Source: Cerioporus squamosus
Taxonomy: Eukaryota > Basidiomycota > Agaricomycetes > Polyporales > Polyporaceae
Direction: 5' to 3'
DNA: 64,000 nt
NCBI GenBank assembly: GCA_022592435.1
Contig: JABYQS010000093.1
Coordinates: 1-64,000 of the forward strand
In this document: positions 45,065 through 58,189 of the stretch, piece by piece
Layout of the letters: every line of letters starts with the position of its first letter
How positions within the stretch are numbered: the stretch's first letter is position 1
Program-made: the position numbers and the translations under genes
Notes under the pieces: generated by a model
What the model was told of the DNA's origin: nothing
The model's database searches: none
What the model saw: the letters and a program-made list of their open reading frames with translations, nothing else

Positions 45065-47443
45065 CTAGAGGGGAAACAGAAGGCTCAGTCTGGTGAGTTC
45101 CTCCGTTCCGGTCAAACGTTCGTCGTCGACGGTGACATTAAGGGGCGTACTTCCGTCGTTGAACTGAAGGGTCAGACGAGAGGTCGTGTTGTAAGACGGC
45201 CATTGCACTCCGGTCTGGCCATTCGGGTCCAGATGATTCACGAAGCGGACGAAGTAATCTGTCATGTCGCCTGGTCCGAGCACATTGAACAGGTCGCTCG
45301 CGTGCACCTGGTACGTGCCAGTCAGTTGTCGCGAAGAGCGAGAGCTGAGATTGCCGATTAGAGATCACTCACATCTCCTAGAACCGGGTAGCCCCCTTGC
45401 GCATATTCTGTCAGGACATGCATCAGCGAGTCGGCGAGCAGTACGAGCATAGTGGTAAGCAAAATCCTCACGGAAGTTGTACACGTCCTTCTTCTGCGAA
45501 GTGTTATTGAGGAGTAGCCGGCGGGGAGCGTGGAAGCCCCAGTCGCCCTGCACCCCTGCTATGCGCTTGTACTGCGGCGTGAAGGCGTTCGCATTCCCGG
45601 TGTCGAAGGGAGACCCGGCCGCCGGATCGGATGAATAGAGCTTAAGAAGCGTATTCATCTCCGAGACAGTCGATCCAGGGAACCATTCTTGAGATATGTA
45701 ACTCGCGAACTCGTCGTCTGTGCTAGGGTCGCGATGAGGGTCAGTATAGCTCGGATTTGGACGAGTTGAAGATCTTACGTGACATTGAAACTCCCCAGTG
45801 AGAACAACGTGCCCTCGTCCTTGACGTCTCCTGTGTCATGGTCCGAGAAGTCAGAGACTAGTCAGATGGGGGAATGGGGTTGCACAAGCTCACCTATGAT
45901 GTAGGGAACATTTGCAACCTGGCCGCTGAGCGCGAGTTGCTGAGGAGGCTCCATGAGGAACACTCCGTCCGTGCGAGGCATGTACACAGTCGCAACGCCC
46001 TATCAAGCCAGTCAAGGTATGTCCACCATGATCATACAGAGTCGTGCTCACCGAGTAGCCCAACCCGTTCTGAATCTTGCTCGCAGCAGCACTCAGGCTC
46101 CCTGCAGAAACACCCCGCAGGCACGCAAGGCTATCGGACGCATTCGTGCATCCGATCTCGCCCAGGATGACGTTGTACGTCTCCTGCAGGTCGGAGGTAT
46201 TGGTCCCCGTAGGCAAGGCAGACCCAGAGCTCATGATCGCCGCTCGAAAGAGCCCTTCGGTGTTCCCAGCATTGATCGCCATATGCATGAACACCGACAT
46301 CGCACCGGCACTCTCTCCCCAGCTGCGCTACCTGTCAGCTATCGCAGCTGTCAAGAAAGGGAAAGGTACGTACACAGTGACTTTGCCGGGATCTCCACCG
46401 AATGAAGCGATGTATTTGTTTGTCCAACGAAGAGCGGCGCGTTCTGGGAAGGGTCAAGGTGAGACGGTCACCTTGTAGTACATGCGATGCATACTCACGA
46501 TCGTGGAGACCTAGGTTGGCGACACCGTCCTTCTGCACTTCTTCGCCTCCGAGGAAGCCAAACACGTTGAGGCTGACAAGTCACAGCTTCAGCCGAGAGC
46601 AGCAGTCGAAGGAAGGACCAAACAATACCGATAGTTCAAGGCCACCCAGATGACGGGCTCGTTTAGTTCGACGGACCTCTTCACGACAGCCGAGCCGTTG
46701 TACAGGGAGCTGAGATCGGATGCAAGTGAGTGAGGCTCGAGCATCCACGAGATTCATGGCAATGATGACTTACATTGCGTTCGATCCATAGGAGAACGCC
46801 CCACCATGGATCCACTGCGTCCGACGTTAGCATGCTGTGGCTCGCGGTGGGTGAAGCATATCGGCGGAAGGACGTACGAAAAGGACGGGAAGCTTCGCGT
46901 CAGCGGAGACGTTCTCGGGGCGGACGACGTTGATGTACAAGCCTTCATGAAGACGGAAAAGTTAGAGGCATGAACCACGAGCCCCATTCGACGAGGAATC
47001 CGACTACTCACAGTCTTCACTCTGAGTCACGTTCGCACCTTGGCCCGCCACGGCAACCAACGGCCCTGCGACCTCCAGGACCTCGGCCGGCAGACCCGGA
47101 GGCAGTTGCAGGCCTTGCTGGAAGCACTGGTTCCCTAGGGCAGTCGCGTCCACCGTCCCCGTATAGGTGTCGATTGCACGCGGAAGACGGAACCGAAGGT
47201 CACCAACCCTACAGTGAGTACTGATGAGTGGAAAGACATCGAGGATCGGGACGTCACTCACGGAGGCTGCGCATAAGGTATGCCAAGGAAGCTTTCGACA
47301 CTGTCGTTCGCCGTGCCGATTACACGGGCCTGGTCAAGCTGTACTTCGGGACCGCTCGCATGTGCTGGGCCAGCTGGACCAGCTCGGGCTCGATATGAAA
47401 GCAAGCATGGACAGAGAAGGGCGAGTATTGTGATGGATAGCAT
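45065..47443 (-). CDS. CE6: secreted carboxylesterase/lipase, subtype B, divergent
   Basis: Intact copy. Signal peptide MLSITILALLCPCLLS; lid pair GNQC/TQSEDC; WIHGGAFSYGSNA; FGFLGGEEVQKDG; WGESAG near 46,318; GCTNASDSLACL; DVKDEGT; His in VHASDLFNVL; C terminus LSLLFPL. Odd points: the small penultimate exon reads QYAQGGYPVLGD rather than the LSARGNFTGIGD seen elsewhere, and the region between the elbow and the second cysteine pair (ALPTGTNTSDLQETYNVILGEI) carries two extra residues. Both are in frame. A TATATG-like box lies about 60 bp upstream. It may have a distinct specificity. Confidence 0.8.
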
Positions 47444-47773
47444 GTCGCTGGTGTGGACTCAAAATATTTCAGATGCTTGTGCAGGCTTTCGGAGGCACCT
47501 ATATGTACATATCCCACAGCGTTAGACGGGTGCGGTTCCGTCGCAGGAGGTTCGGAGTGCACCCATAGGTTGCAAATACGCGCTACGCCGGCGTCGGAAC
47601 GGAGACTAGGTTGACGCGCGGGTGCGGTCTCAGTTCACAGGCTCGCGCTCCGGGATTCAATGCGTGAGTCTCTCCACGCACCCTTTGACAGGGTTCATCT
47701 TATCTGCGAGACGGCACGGCTGCGTAACCAAAATATGCCTTCAATGATGCCAGTGATCACATAGTACAATCAA

Positions 47774-50158
47774 TCAGTTGTCCTGCCAGGTGAACCGCAG
47801 GCCGAGGTCGAAGAGTGCGCTCGTCCCAGCAAGACGCTCGGTGTCTGCTGTGACATTGACCGGGGTGCTTCCGTCGTTGAACTGGAGGGTCTTCCGAGAA
47901 GAGGTATCGTACCGCGGCCACTGCACGCCAGACCTGCCGTTCGGATCGAGACGGCGGACAAAGCGAATGAAGTAGTCCGTCATATCTCCGGGACCGAACG
48001 CATCGAAGAGGTCGGTGCCGTGCGCCTGTGTCAGATTGTAGTTAGCGAAAGGCTCCGCTGATGGGAGAGCTAGAGCTATGCACTGACAACACCTAGACCT
48101 GGGACGAACTTGCGCGCGCTCACTGGAAAGCGTCCAGAAGTGGTCAGTTGTTTCGCGCAGCCTCGGGAGACGGCGAGATACGCACAGAAGTTATATGCGG
48201 CTTGCGTAGACGAGAGCCTCTCAAGAAGGTGGCGGCGACCAGCATGGAAGAAATCCCCTTCTATGGCCGCAATCCGCTTGTATTCAGGCGTGAACGCGTT
48301 CAGTTTGCCTGTGCCGAATGGCGAGCCGGCCGCAGGGTCAGAAGGGTACAGCTTCAGGATTGTCTCGATATCGCTGGAAGACGCGCCGGGGAACCAGAAC
48401 GTCTTGAGATAGCTTACGAGCTCTTGCTCCGTTCTGAAGGTTTGCGTCAGTTCAGGCGAAGTCTACCCAAGTTCCTAACCAACCCACGTTATGTTGAGGT
48501 TTCCGACTGAGAACAGGGTGCCTTCGTCTCGGACATCACCTGCGAAAGATATCTGCGTCAGCCCAGTGAGGCATTGCGCACAGGGAAACCTACCGACGAT
48601 GAAAGGCACATTTGCGGCCTTCCCATGCACCGCGAGTTGTTCAGGAGGCTGCGTGACGAAGACACCATCCCCGCGAGGCAGCCATGGCGAACCTGCAAGG
48701 CCCTATGATGCTCGTTAGGCCTTCTCGTCTCTGGAAACAAGCATCAGCGATGCACCCACCTTGAACCCAGTAACGGCACCAGTCAGGTTGGCGGCCGCAA
48801 GGAGGCTATCCGCAGACACCGTCCGCAGGCAAGCCAGGCTGTCTGTCGCATTCGAGCATCCAACCTGCTGAACGACGAAGTCATATGTGTGCTGAAGGTC
48901 AGAGATGTCCCCGGTGGGAGTCGAGGTGCCTGAATTCATGATGCCGCCGCGGAAGAGGCCTTCGGGATCCCCGTTGTTGGCGAACAAGTGGAAGAACACC
49001 GACGAGGAGCCTGCGCTCTCTCCCCAGCTACATCGAGGCAAATTTGGTCAGAATTCTAGACACTATCCCGCATTAGACGGAGTAGCTCACATGGTGACTT
49101 TCGTAGGATCGCTCCGAAGAACGGGATGAACTTCTGCACCCAACGAAGCGCCGTTCGTTCTGTGGACGTGTCAATCGCTTCTCTCGGTTTCAATATCAGG
49201 GAGGATAACGCTCACGATCCTGCAGGCCCAGGTTACCGATTCCAGCTTCCTTTACCTCTCGACCTCCAAGGAACCCGAAGACATGGAGGCTGGCGAGCGA
49301 ACATGAGAGACATGTACGCATGTACGCTCGAAGCTAGTCGAGTTCCGTACCGGTAGTTCACGGCAACAAATATCACGGGTTCGCCGATGTTGATGGACCT
49401 CTGAACTATCGCCGTGCCGTTGTATCCCGGCCTGTAAGCGCAAGGTCCAAGGTTAGCAACAGGAACTTTGTTGAGAAGCATCAGCCTGCACTCACATGGC
49501 GTTCGATCCACCTGAGAACCCGCCTCCATAGATCCACTTGACGTAGTACTGAGATGAGCGATATACGACGCGATGGATGCGGTCGAAGAGACGTACAAAC
49601 AGAACCGGAAGCTTCGCATCCGCTGATACATTGGCAGGGCGGATGATGTTCAGGTTAAGACCTTGTGTTGCAAGCAGGGTGAGCCGGCATGACCTAGTCG
49701 ACGGGGACCGCGTGGGTCAACTCACAGTCCTCGCTCTGTGGCACGCTACCGTTTTGCGAAAGCAGCGGGCTCAAGGCCAGGACGCCCAGCACTATCTCAG
49801 GCGGTATGTTGGAGGGGAGTGGGGAGCTCTGTTGGAAGCACTGGTTCCCGAAAGATGTCGCGTCGACGGTCCCATTGTAGGAGTCAAGTAACTGGGGAAG
49901 ACGCAGACGGAGCTCGCCAAGTCTGTAGGTCATATTCAGCTATTCATTCATAGTGTGCTACATACTGCGATATAAAGTGGCCACTCACGGAGGTTGCGCG
50001 TATGGAATACCCAAGAACTTCTCGACAGCACCTTCGACAGTGCCGACTACGTTCGCTTGTCCTAATTTTACTGTGTTGGTGACATCGTGAGCCTGGTCTG
50101 CCGCCCTGGCAACCCAGACACAGAGCAAAAGGCCTAGGGCGTGAGTGAGGATGGCCAT
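47774..50158 (-). pseudogene. CE7: carboxylesterase/lipase with one-base frameshift
   Basis: Subtype B copy, complete in all exons: signal peptide MAILTHALGLLLCVWVARA, lid pair, WIYGGGFSGGSNA, FGFLGGREVKEAG, WGESAG near 49,022, GCSNATDSLACL, DVRDEGT, AHGTDLFDAF, C terminus LGLRFTWQDN. In the exon before the elbow the conserved FGGDPTKVTM is interrupted: one G of the second Gly codon is missing near 49,112, so translation shifts before the catalytic serine. All other exons remain open, so the break is recent or a sequence error. The promoter has a 14-bp palindromic TATA region at 50,217-50,230. The C-terminal extension past LRF is unique in the array. Confidence 0.7.
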
Positions 50159-50216
50159 GTCAGTTCGCCACGCGTCTCAGAAGCTGTTCGAGACACGGGG
50201 ACAAAGGCGGGCATTC

Positions 50217-50230
50217 ATATAGCGCTATAT
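50217..50230. promoter_or_regulatory. Palindromic TATA region of CE7
   Basis: ATATAGCGCTATAT, a perfect palindrome about 60 bp upstream of the CE7 start, in the usual TATA position. Confidence 0.5.
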
Positions 50231-50794
50231 ATCAGGACGTCGGGAGCCGGCTATGGCGAGTACGATCACGAGCCACCCATAGCCGTTCGGCCACTGATGA
50301 CGAGTCCTGTATTTCGAACTACTGCCAACAGAGGAGATGCTTGCATGAATAAGCAGGTGATGATCGCGCAACTTCGCGGCAATTGGCCACACTTTGGAGG
50401 AAGAGGGCGGCGGCTTTAAGCGCGAGTCATCCGCATCACCTCCTATCACCTCGTGCCGGATCCGCTGACCTGACTGCGGCGCATGTGCCGAATTCGTCGT
50501 AGGCCGCGCAGACACCGCGATGATTTGAAGAGACGGAGTGTGAGTATCCATCCAGTTTGGCCTGCTGAGTATGAGCACGTGTGGAGAAAGGGGGTGTCCG
50601 ACGGAATTCTGGCGAATGGCGAGTACCCACTTAATATTCCGGTCGATCACCATGTGTCAATGTCATGGACTTTGAAGCAGTTCCTCAGCTGCAGATGCAC
50701 GTCGCGTCATTGCGCTAGACTGCGCGCCACCACCCGGGACCCGGAGAAGATACTTGAATATCCTACCGCAGGCTACCGGTCGCCGGGAGGCGAG

Positions 50795-51780
50795 TGTATA
50801 ATTAGGAGGTAGACTGAGCGAAATGAGCTCTCTTGACCCGGCGAGTCGCTGATCATCGACGCCAATGCTGAGAGGCACAAGCTGACTCTGCGAGCTAGTG
50901 TTGAGTATCTTAACCTCTGCTCTGGAGGCCTAGGACCTACCGGTAGTTGACAGCGACATAAATAACTGGCTGGCCAATATCTATGGACCTCTGCACGATT
51001 GCTGTACCGTTATGCAGCGGCCTATATCCGTTGTCAGTAACTATCAGGTAGAACTTACGACGAAACTCACGTCGCATTCGATCCCACTGCGAACGAGCTG
51101 CCGTAGATCCACTGGATGCGTAGCAGTCAGTGTCGTCGAACTCTCCCGAGTATTATCGAGTATTAGAGGGTGCTCACAAACAGAACAGGCAGCTTGGCGT
51201 CTGCCGATATATTCACAGGGCGAATGATGGTCAAGTTTAGGCCTACAGAGTCCAGACAGTGAGTGGACTCTCCAGAGGGAGACGTCTGAAGTGCAAATGT
51301 TACTCACAGTCCTCGCTCTGGGGCACGGTCGGGCGAATGGCGAATCGTCCGAAGTACGGTCCGATGACCTGGAGGACTTCGGGAGGCAATTTCGAACCAA
51401 ACGCAAGGCTTTGCTGGATGCATTGGTTCTCGAACGCGGTGGCGTTGACGGTGCCTTTGTAAAGAGTCGACGCGTCGAGGGAGACGAAACCGGAGAGCTC
51501 CTACGCTACACGTGGAGGTTCAGCATTGCACTATCCCGGGAATCTGGTATGACGAGACGGATGAGAACTCACCGAGGTTGAGCGTACGGGATCCCTAGAA
51601 AGCTCTCAATTGAGCCGTGCGCTCATCCGAGCACGTTTGCGTGATCTAGCTGCACATGGAGACTGGTATTTCCCAGACTGAACTGCTGAACCTGGGGTTC
51701 CAGGGAAGAAACCAAGAGAGCAAGAGTACACGAAGGCTCGCGCCAGAGAGCTCGAGGAGCATGTCCTGTAGTGTAGATGG
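50795..51780 (-). pseudogene. CE8: carboxylesterase remnant with internal deletion
   Basis: Subtype B remnant. The N-terminal exon lacks an ATG in the right place and has an in-frame TGA (51,626-51,628) after HVQLDHANVLG. Exon 2 (ENQC...VPQSEDC), exon 3 (LTIIRPVNISADAKLPVLF), the oxyanion exon (now WIYGSSFAVGSNA) and VQRSIDIGQPVIYVAVNYR follow. The next conserved sequence is the very C terminus (PLSIGVDDQRLAGSRELISLSLPP). About 350 residues, including elbow, acid and histidine, are deleted. It cannot encode an active hydrolase. Confidence 0.8.
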
Positions 51781-52256
51781 TGATAATGCGATTAATGAAG
51801 ATTAGCAACACTTATAAGTATGAGCGCGCCAGCGATCGGGCGGCGGAGTCACAACGGCGGGACCGTCGCTTCTTCCCATACGAGGGAGCGGGCAGCCCAC
51901 TCGTCGCACCTGGAAGTCGAACAAGGATGAAACGTTGCACGTGCACAGCAATGCAACACGGACTGGAAGTCTGTGAGACCGACTCGGAAGACACATCTCT
52001 GGTACTGAACGTCCGGCATCAGTGCGTGAATCACGACGAGCGAGGTTGACTCACAATACCGCGCGCAAGTGAATCCAGCGCTCAATCTACACAGGACGCC
52101 GATGGTTTCGAGGGGGGGACAATACTGGATGACAGCACGTATTGAGGAAACGTACATAGGTATGCCTGATCGAGCAGGAACAACGCCGTTGTGCAGCACT
52201 AATGCATGGAACCCTGTCTACGACGACACTCCGCGCACGCGCCGTTGAGCTTCCCA

Positions 52257-54522
52257 CTAGAGAGGGAACCGCAGAGCCAGGGAGTTGAGCTCTTCAGTAC
52301 CCGCGAGCCGCTCATCGTCGACCGTGACATTGAGCGGCACGGTGCCATCGTTGAATTGAAGAGTCGAGCGAGCCGACGTGTCGTACCGAGGCCACTGCAC
52401 CCCGGTCGGTCCATTCGGGTTGAGATCATGGACGAAGCGAATGAAGTAGTCCGTCATGTCCCCGGGGCCGAAGGCGTTGATGAGGTCACTGCCATGGAAC
52501 TGTATGGAGTATGTGAGAATCTGAACGTTGGAGCCACTGTAGATATGATTCGGATCACTCACGTCGCCTATGCCGGTGAAGTTCCCCCGTGCGCTCACTG
52601 ACAAATTCATCAGTATCTCCCGCACGTCGATTGGAAGGCTCGGAAAGCGAGGAACTCACGGAAGTTATATGCGGTCCTCTTGGATGAGACCTCGTCGAGA
52701 AAGAGACGACGAGGCCCAAAAAAGAACCAATCTCCAAACACCGCGGCCAATCGCTTATACTGTGTGGAGAAGGCATTGGCGTCCCCTGTGTCGAAAGGAG
52801 AGCCCGCTGCAGGGTCCGAAGGGTAGAGCTCGAGTAGGGTGTGGAGATCCGCGGGAGTTGCGCCAGGGAGCAAGAAGCGAGTAACGTAGCTCATGAACTC
52901 CTCATCGTTGGCACTGGAAATCCGTGAGCGTCCAGAAGGCTGATAGAAGGAAGAGGACACACGTGGAGTTCAGGCCGTCGAACACGAATATAGTTCCTTC
53001 GTCCTTGACGTCGCCTGGAAGAGCACCTCAGCAAGTGATATGCGACGCAGCGATGTGAACCATACCAGTGATGAGCGGTATGTTTGCAACCTTCCCTCTC
53101 GAAGGGAGATACATAGGCGGCATCGTGATGAAGGAGTCGTCTACGCGAGGCAGGAATGGGTTGTTGTCGTTTGGAGCGATCTTCGCTGCAGTTAGCAAGC
53201 TGTCTGCGGGAGCAGAGCGCAGACAGGCCAGGGTATTCGTGGCGTTCGCACATCCAACGTGGTCAACCACGAAATCGTACGTCCCCTGAACCTCGGTGAT
53301 ATCCCGAGTGGGCACAGAAGTGCCCGAGTTCATGATAGCGGCTCGGAATAGGCCCGTGGGGTCGCCGTTATTCGCATAGAGGTGGAGGAAAACAGAAAGA
53401 GCACCTGCGCTCTCGCCCCAGCTGTGGGACCTCTCATCAGCGCCCACTATGTTGATCTGACCGGAGAAGCTCACATCGTGACCTTGGAAGGATCTCCTCC
53501 AAAGGAGCGGATAAATGTGTTGACCCATCGAAGAGCGGTGCGCTCTGACAGCAATCGTCAGTATCAGGCTCGGGAAGACCTGGGAATCAGACCAGCGACT
53601 CACGATCATGAAGACCCAAGTTCCCGACGCCAGCTGCCTTGACCTCCTCTCCACCCAGAAATCCGAAGACGTGCAGACTGGGGGTCGCACATCACCCCGA
53701 GGAACCTGAGAAGAGAAATCACGAGTACTAACCGATAGTTCAAGGCGACGTATATAACAGGCTTGCTGAGCTCGATGGACCTCTGCACGATGGCAGTACC
53801 ATTGTAGGCGAGCCTACGGGACTAGTGAGCAGCGAATTTGCGCCACACTAACCGAGACTCACATCGCATTGGAACCGTCGGTGAAGCTACCTCCGTAGAT
53901 CCACTACACACGTCGTTCAGTGTCGGAACACCCGATATCATTGCTGACGACTCACGAAAAGGACAGGGAGCTTTGCGTCCGCAGACACGTTCGCTGGACG
54001 GACGACGTTGAGGTACAAACCTGATTATACGACGGAGGTCAGTTCACAGCCGGCGACATCACTGAATATCAGCCACTAACAATCTTCACTCTCTGTTACG
54101 TTCGCTGTGGCAGAAGAAGCCGCAATAAACGGCTCCAAGGCCTGCAGAACCTCGGGAGGGAATTCCGCAAGAGTATCCGCCGCTTGCTGGAGGCATGGGT
54201 GCCCATAGGTGGTGGCGTTTAGCGTGCCATGGTAGTTCTCGATCAGGCGAGGTAACCGCAGGCGAAGGTCTCCAACGCTGCATGCGTCAATGTCAGCGTG
54301 CACCTTCGACAATGGGTATGACACTCACGGAGACTCCGCGTAAGGAATCCCGAGGAAACTCTGGACCGCACCATTTCTGGCACCGATCACAGTTGCATGA
54401 CCGAGCTGGACAGTTGGAGTTGTATGGTTTGAGCTGGGAGGCACGGTCGCCACGACGACCACCGAGGTGCGCAGAAGAGACAGAAAGACGGCCGACAAGA
54501 GAGCTTTCATCGTGTTCTTCAT
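52257..54522 (-). CDS. CE9: secreted carboxylesterase/lipase, subtype A1
   Basis: Intact copy and closest relative of CE2 on the other arm. Signal peptide MKNTMKALLSAVFLSLLRTS (a second ATG lies four codons later). Lid pair GHPC/TESEDC; WIYGGSFTDGSNA; FGFLGGEEVKAAG; WGESAG near 53,420; GCANATNTLACL; DVKDEGTIFVF; FHGSDLINAFGPGDM; C terminus LALRFPL. Subtype A lacks the intron between the second cysteine pair and the PRADD strand, so it has about 12 exons. The DGLN end of the exon after the acid residue and the ANDEEF start of the next are shared with CE2. A TATAA box lies about 45 bp upstream. Confidence 0.85.
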
Positions 54523-55390
54523 CAGCGACCGTGGTCTTGTAGATGTGCAGTACTAGTTGGGAGGAGTTATATGCTCGAATGAGCGCCGCAGCACGTCACG
54601 GCCGGAGGTTCGAGTCATCTTCCATGACAGCCCCATGGTCGCGATTGGTAGCTGACTTGATCATTTTGACGAGGCGGGATCGTAAGCCGCGACGCACGGG
54701 AGGATATGAATGGAAGCGATATATAGCAAGGCCTGACATATCTCAGCTCAGCGAGTACACTCGCACGCCGCCGACGCTGAAGAACTGTTTCAGGCTGAAT
54801 CAGTGCTGAGATGGGAGACGAAATCTCACTTTCTAGTTGCAATCAGCCGATATGGCTATTATTGTCGACATTGAATCTTGCGCCCTGACAAGGTATCAGG
54901 AGCCCTTACGGTCTCGTGATGTCGTATTGACACGCGTGTCCAACTTGCACCGGGGACTGTCGCGGCTCTTCTGTGAGTCACCGAGCAGAGTGATTTCGAG
55001 GCGCCAGTAAGGCTGCTGAGATAGCCTGCGCAAGAATAACTATACGTACATCCAGATCAGTTCGCGAGCATGAGTTCCGGAGAGCAGTAAGACCATCCAC
55101 GCACTGAAGTCTGGTCTAGTCTGGTGCGGTTAGTGCGGTGGAGAGAAGAGAAAAGATCGCGCCCGGGAATGCCCGGGACTGGCTATTATACGTTTCCCAC
55201 GCCACCACTCTATACTGGACGCTCTCCAATATTACCTCCTCCTCCTCCTCTCCAAGAATTAAGTCTACTTACTTACCGGCCGACGCTTTAGACTGTGTAT
55301 CAGTACATTAGCAGTACGTCATAGTAACATAGCGATAATCTGCTATCAATTCAACGTAAGATAACTCGTACATCCTCGGAAGACCGCTGA
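54523..55390. other. Intergenic between CE10 and CE9, possible old repeat
   Basis: The CE9 promoter occupies the left end. Around 54,950-55,330 lie a CTCCTCCTCCTCCTCCTC tract, CCCGGGAATGCCCGGG and a TATTATACG motif, reminiscent of a decayed LTR, but I could not find a second copy or clear ends. No gene. Confidence 0.35.
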
Positions 55391-57676
55391 CTACAAGGGA
55401 AAGCGTAGAGAGAGCGAAGTTAGCTCCTTGGTACCCGCAATCCGCTGATTATCAATAGTGACGTTCAGAGGGACGGTTCCGTCGTTGAACTGAAGGGTCA
55501 AGCGGGAGGCGGCGTTGTACGGCGGCCAATGCACACCGCTCGCCGGCTGGTTGGGGTCAAGATGCCTGACGAAACGGATAAAGTAGTCGCCCATGTCGCC
55601 TCCTCCTAGCGCATTTAGGAGGTCGCTTGCATGGAACTAAGCGCCATAAGGGTGAGTCCGCAAGTTTCGGCAGACTATAGAAGACTTGCCTTGCCGATGC
55701 CAGGGAAGTTCCCTCGCGCGCTCACTGAAAACGTCATTCGTCAGTTTCCGAGTTCTCTCCTAGTAGGTACCGGATAATAAAAGGACGCACAGAAGTTGTA
55801 CGTAGTCCGCTCGCCAGAGACGTGGTCGAGGAGCAGGCGACGAGGCCCGTGGAAGAGCCAATCCCCTTGTACCGCAGCAATGCGCTTAAACTGCGGCGAG
55901 TACGCGTACGCGCTCCCCGTATCGAAGGGAGAGCCGGCGGCAGGATCCGAGGGGTAGAGCTGAAGCAGTGTGCTGAGATCTGAGGGCGACGAGCCAGGAA
56001 AGGATTTCTGAGAGATGTAGCTGGCGAACTCCTCGTCCGTGCTGCACAGTTGATTAGCTTGATTGATACAGATGAGGTGGTGGTATGGACCAACGTGATA
56101 TTCAGGGCCATGAATGCTGTGAACGTCCCTTCGTCTTTGGTATCGCCTTGGGAAGTTTCAGCAAGAGCTGGATGATGATAGAATGTAACACATACCAGTA
56201 ATGAACGGCACGTCCGCTATCTTACCCTTCCCAGGGAGATGCATCGGGCGCATGCTTACAAGAGAGCCATCAGCGTGAGGGAAGAATGGGACGACGCCGT
56301 CGGGAGCAGCATCCGCAACAGCGAGCAGGGTCTCTGCCGGAACAGTCCGCAGACAGGCAAGCGTGTCGCCCGCGGTTGCGCACCCGACCTTGCTGATGAG
56401 GAAGTCATATGTTCCTTGGACGTCTGTGACGTCTCCCGTTGGAATGGCGAAGCCGGAGCTCATGATCCCAGCCCGGAACAGGCCCTCGGTGTCGCCGTTG
56501 TTCGCATACAGGTGAAGGAAGACCGACATGGCACCTGCGCTCTCGCCCCAGCTGCGTGATCCTTGAGCATCAAATTCACTGATGCAGATAGTAAGATAAC
56601 TCACATTGTAACCTTGGATGGATCTCCACCGAAGGCTGGGATATACCTTCGAACCCAGCGAAGCGCAGCGCGCTCTGACGGAACAGCCTGTGTGAGTACT
56701 GCGGAAGTGACCAGGAATCCTCTCAAGCTCACGATCTTGCAAACCGAGATTCCCGAGACCGGAATCCTTGACTTCGCTTCCGCCGAGGAACCCGAAGACG
56801 TACAGACTAGGGAAGTAGTACATGAGCACGTGTCATGAGAGTGGGGGAGCTAAACCGGACTAACCGATAATTTATGGTGACATAAATGACAGGTTCGTCG
56901 AGCTCGACGGACCTCTCAACGAACCGGGTGCCGTTGTAGAGAGAACTGTCAGAAGAATGAACGCCGTCAGATACTGGCACAGATATCATACCGCGGTCAG
57001 TGAACTCACATGGCGTTCGACCCCTGGACGAACCCTCCGCCGTGTATCCACTGCGCGAGCTTCAGCAGTCACCCAGCGCGCTACCCGAGTGGAGATACTG
57101 ACGAATACAACAGGAAGTTTGGCGTCCGCGGACACGTTGGCTGGACGGACGATGTTGAGATGCAGACCTATCCAGGAGCGCGAAGCAGTCAGTTTTCGAA
57201 CGAAGGACATCTATGATTCGCCAAAAGCAGGATACCCACAATCCTCGCTCTCCGTCACGTTCGCACTACGAGTCATCCCTTCGAATAAGGGCCGCATTGC
57301 CTCAACTACTTCGGGTGGAAACGTTTTGCTCATGTCAAGCGGCTGCGAGAAGCACGGGTGCCCGTACGCAGTCGCATCGAGCGCGCCGTCGTAAGACTCG
57401 ATGAGTTCAGGAGACTGGAAACGAAGGTCCCCAACGCTACAGTCCCGTTCGAAGGTCAGTAACTAGCATGCAGAGGGGTGCGACCACTCACGGAGGCTGT
57501 GCATATGGGATGCCTAGGAAGTACTCGAGCAAGCCGTTCCGTATGCCGGTCACGGTAGCTTCGTCGAGTCGGACAGACGGAGCTCTGTGGGCATCCTGAA
57601 CCCCCGGTGGTTTCGACAAAGCCCAGAATTGCAGAAGAGAGAACAGAGCTTGGCTGAAGCTGAAGTCAAGCAGCAT
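55391..57676 (-). CDS. CE10: secreted carboxylesterase/lipase, subtype A2
   Basis: Intact copy. Signal-like N terminus MLLDFSFSQALFSLLQFWALS; lid pair GHPC/TESEDC; WIHGGGFVQGSNA; VERSVELDEPVIYVTINYR; FGFLGGSEVKDSG; WGESAG near 56,552; GCATAGDTLACL; DTKDEGTFTAF; His in FHASDLLNALGGGDM; C terminus LSLRFPL. The GGGDM after the histidine, instead of GPGDM, marks subtype A2 together with CE11 and CE13. The first catalytic-domain exon is more diverged (FQSPELIESYDGALDA). About 12 exons. The TATA box is weak (CATAAG). Confidence 0.85.
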
Positions 57677-58189
57677 TTTGCCTGCGACGTTGTCTTGGGA
57701 GGGAAAGGAGTTGGGGAGATGGAACAGTACTTATGATACTGAACTCAGAACTGCGTGCGGCTTGACCGCCTCCCACGGTTCTGCGCACGTCAGGGTCATG
57801 AGTCAGCGGTGTCGTAACGACCATTGACTCGGACACTCCTCCGACAACGCTGAAGTGGACGCCGGCGATGACGAGCCAATGTTCCTGAAGACTGAGTTAG
57901 CATCTTACGACATCCAGCATCTTTCCGGTGTAACATAGGCGAAGAACCACATTGGAGAGACGAAGGTCATCTTGTGCACGCTCTCCATGCTGTCGAATTT
58001 CAGCCCTTCATAAATTTGGGGTCTTCAAGCGCGTTCCCGTGGAGCGTCTGATCGTCGATGAGGTGTCTTGTAACATCCGCATGAAGCTGAGGATCGATCT
58101 CCTGGCAGAAGCTCGGTCGGAGAGTCGCATATGAGTGAATATCGAAAGCGGTACACTGTACACTGTATGGGACATTACCCATGCGACGA
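57677..58189. other. Intergenic between CE11 and CE10
   Basis: CE10 promoter and CE11 3' flank; nothing else recognised. Confidence 0.5.

Noticed and set aside
54950..55330. Possible solo LTR
   Set aside because: No matching second copy, target-site duplication or clear TG...CA ends could be established.
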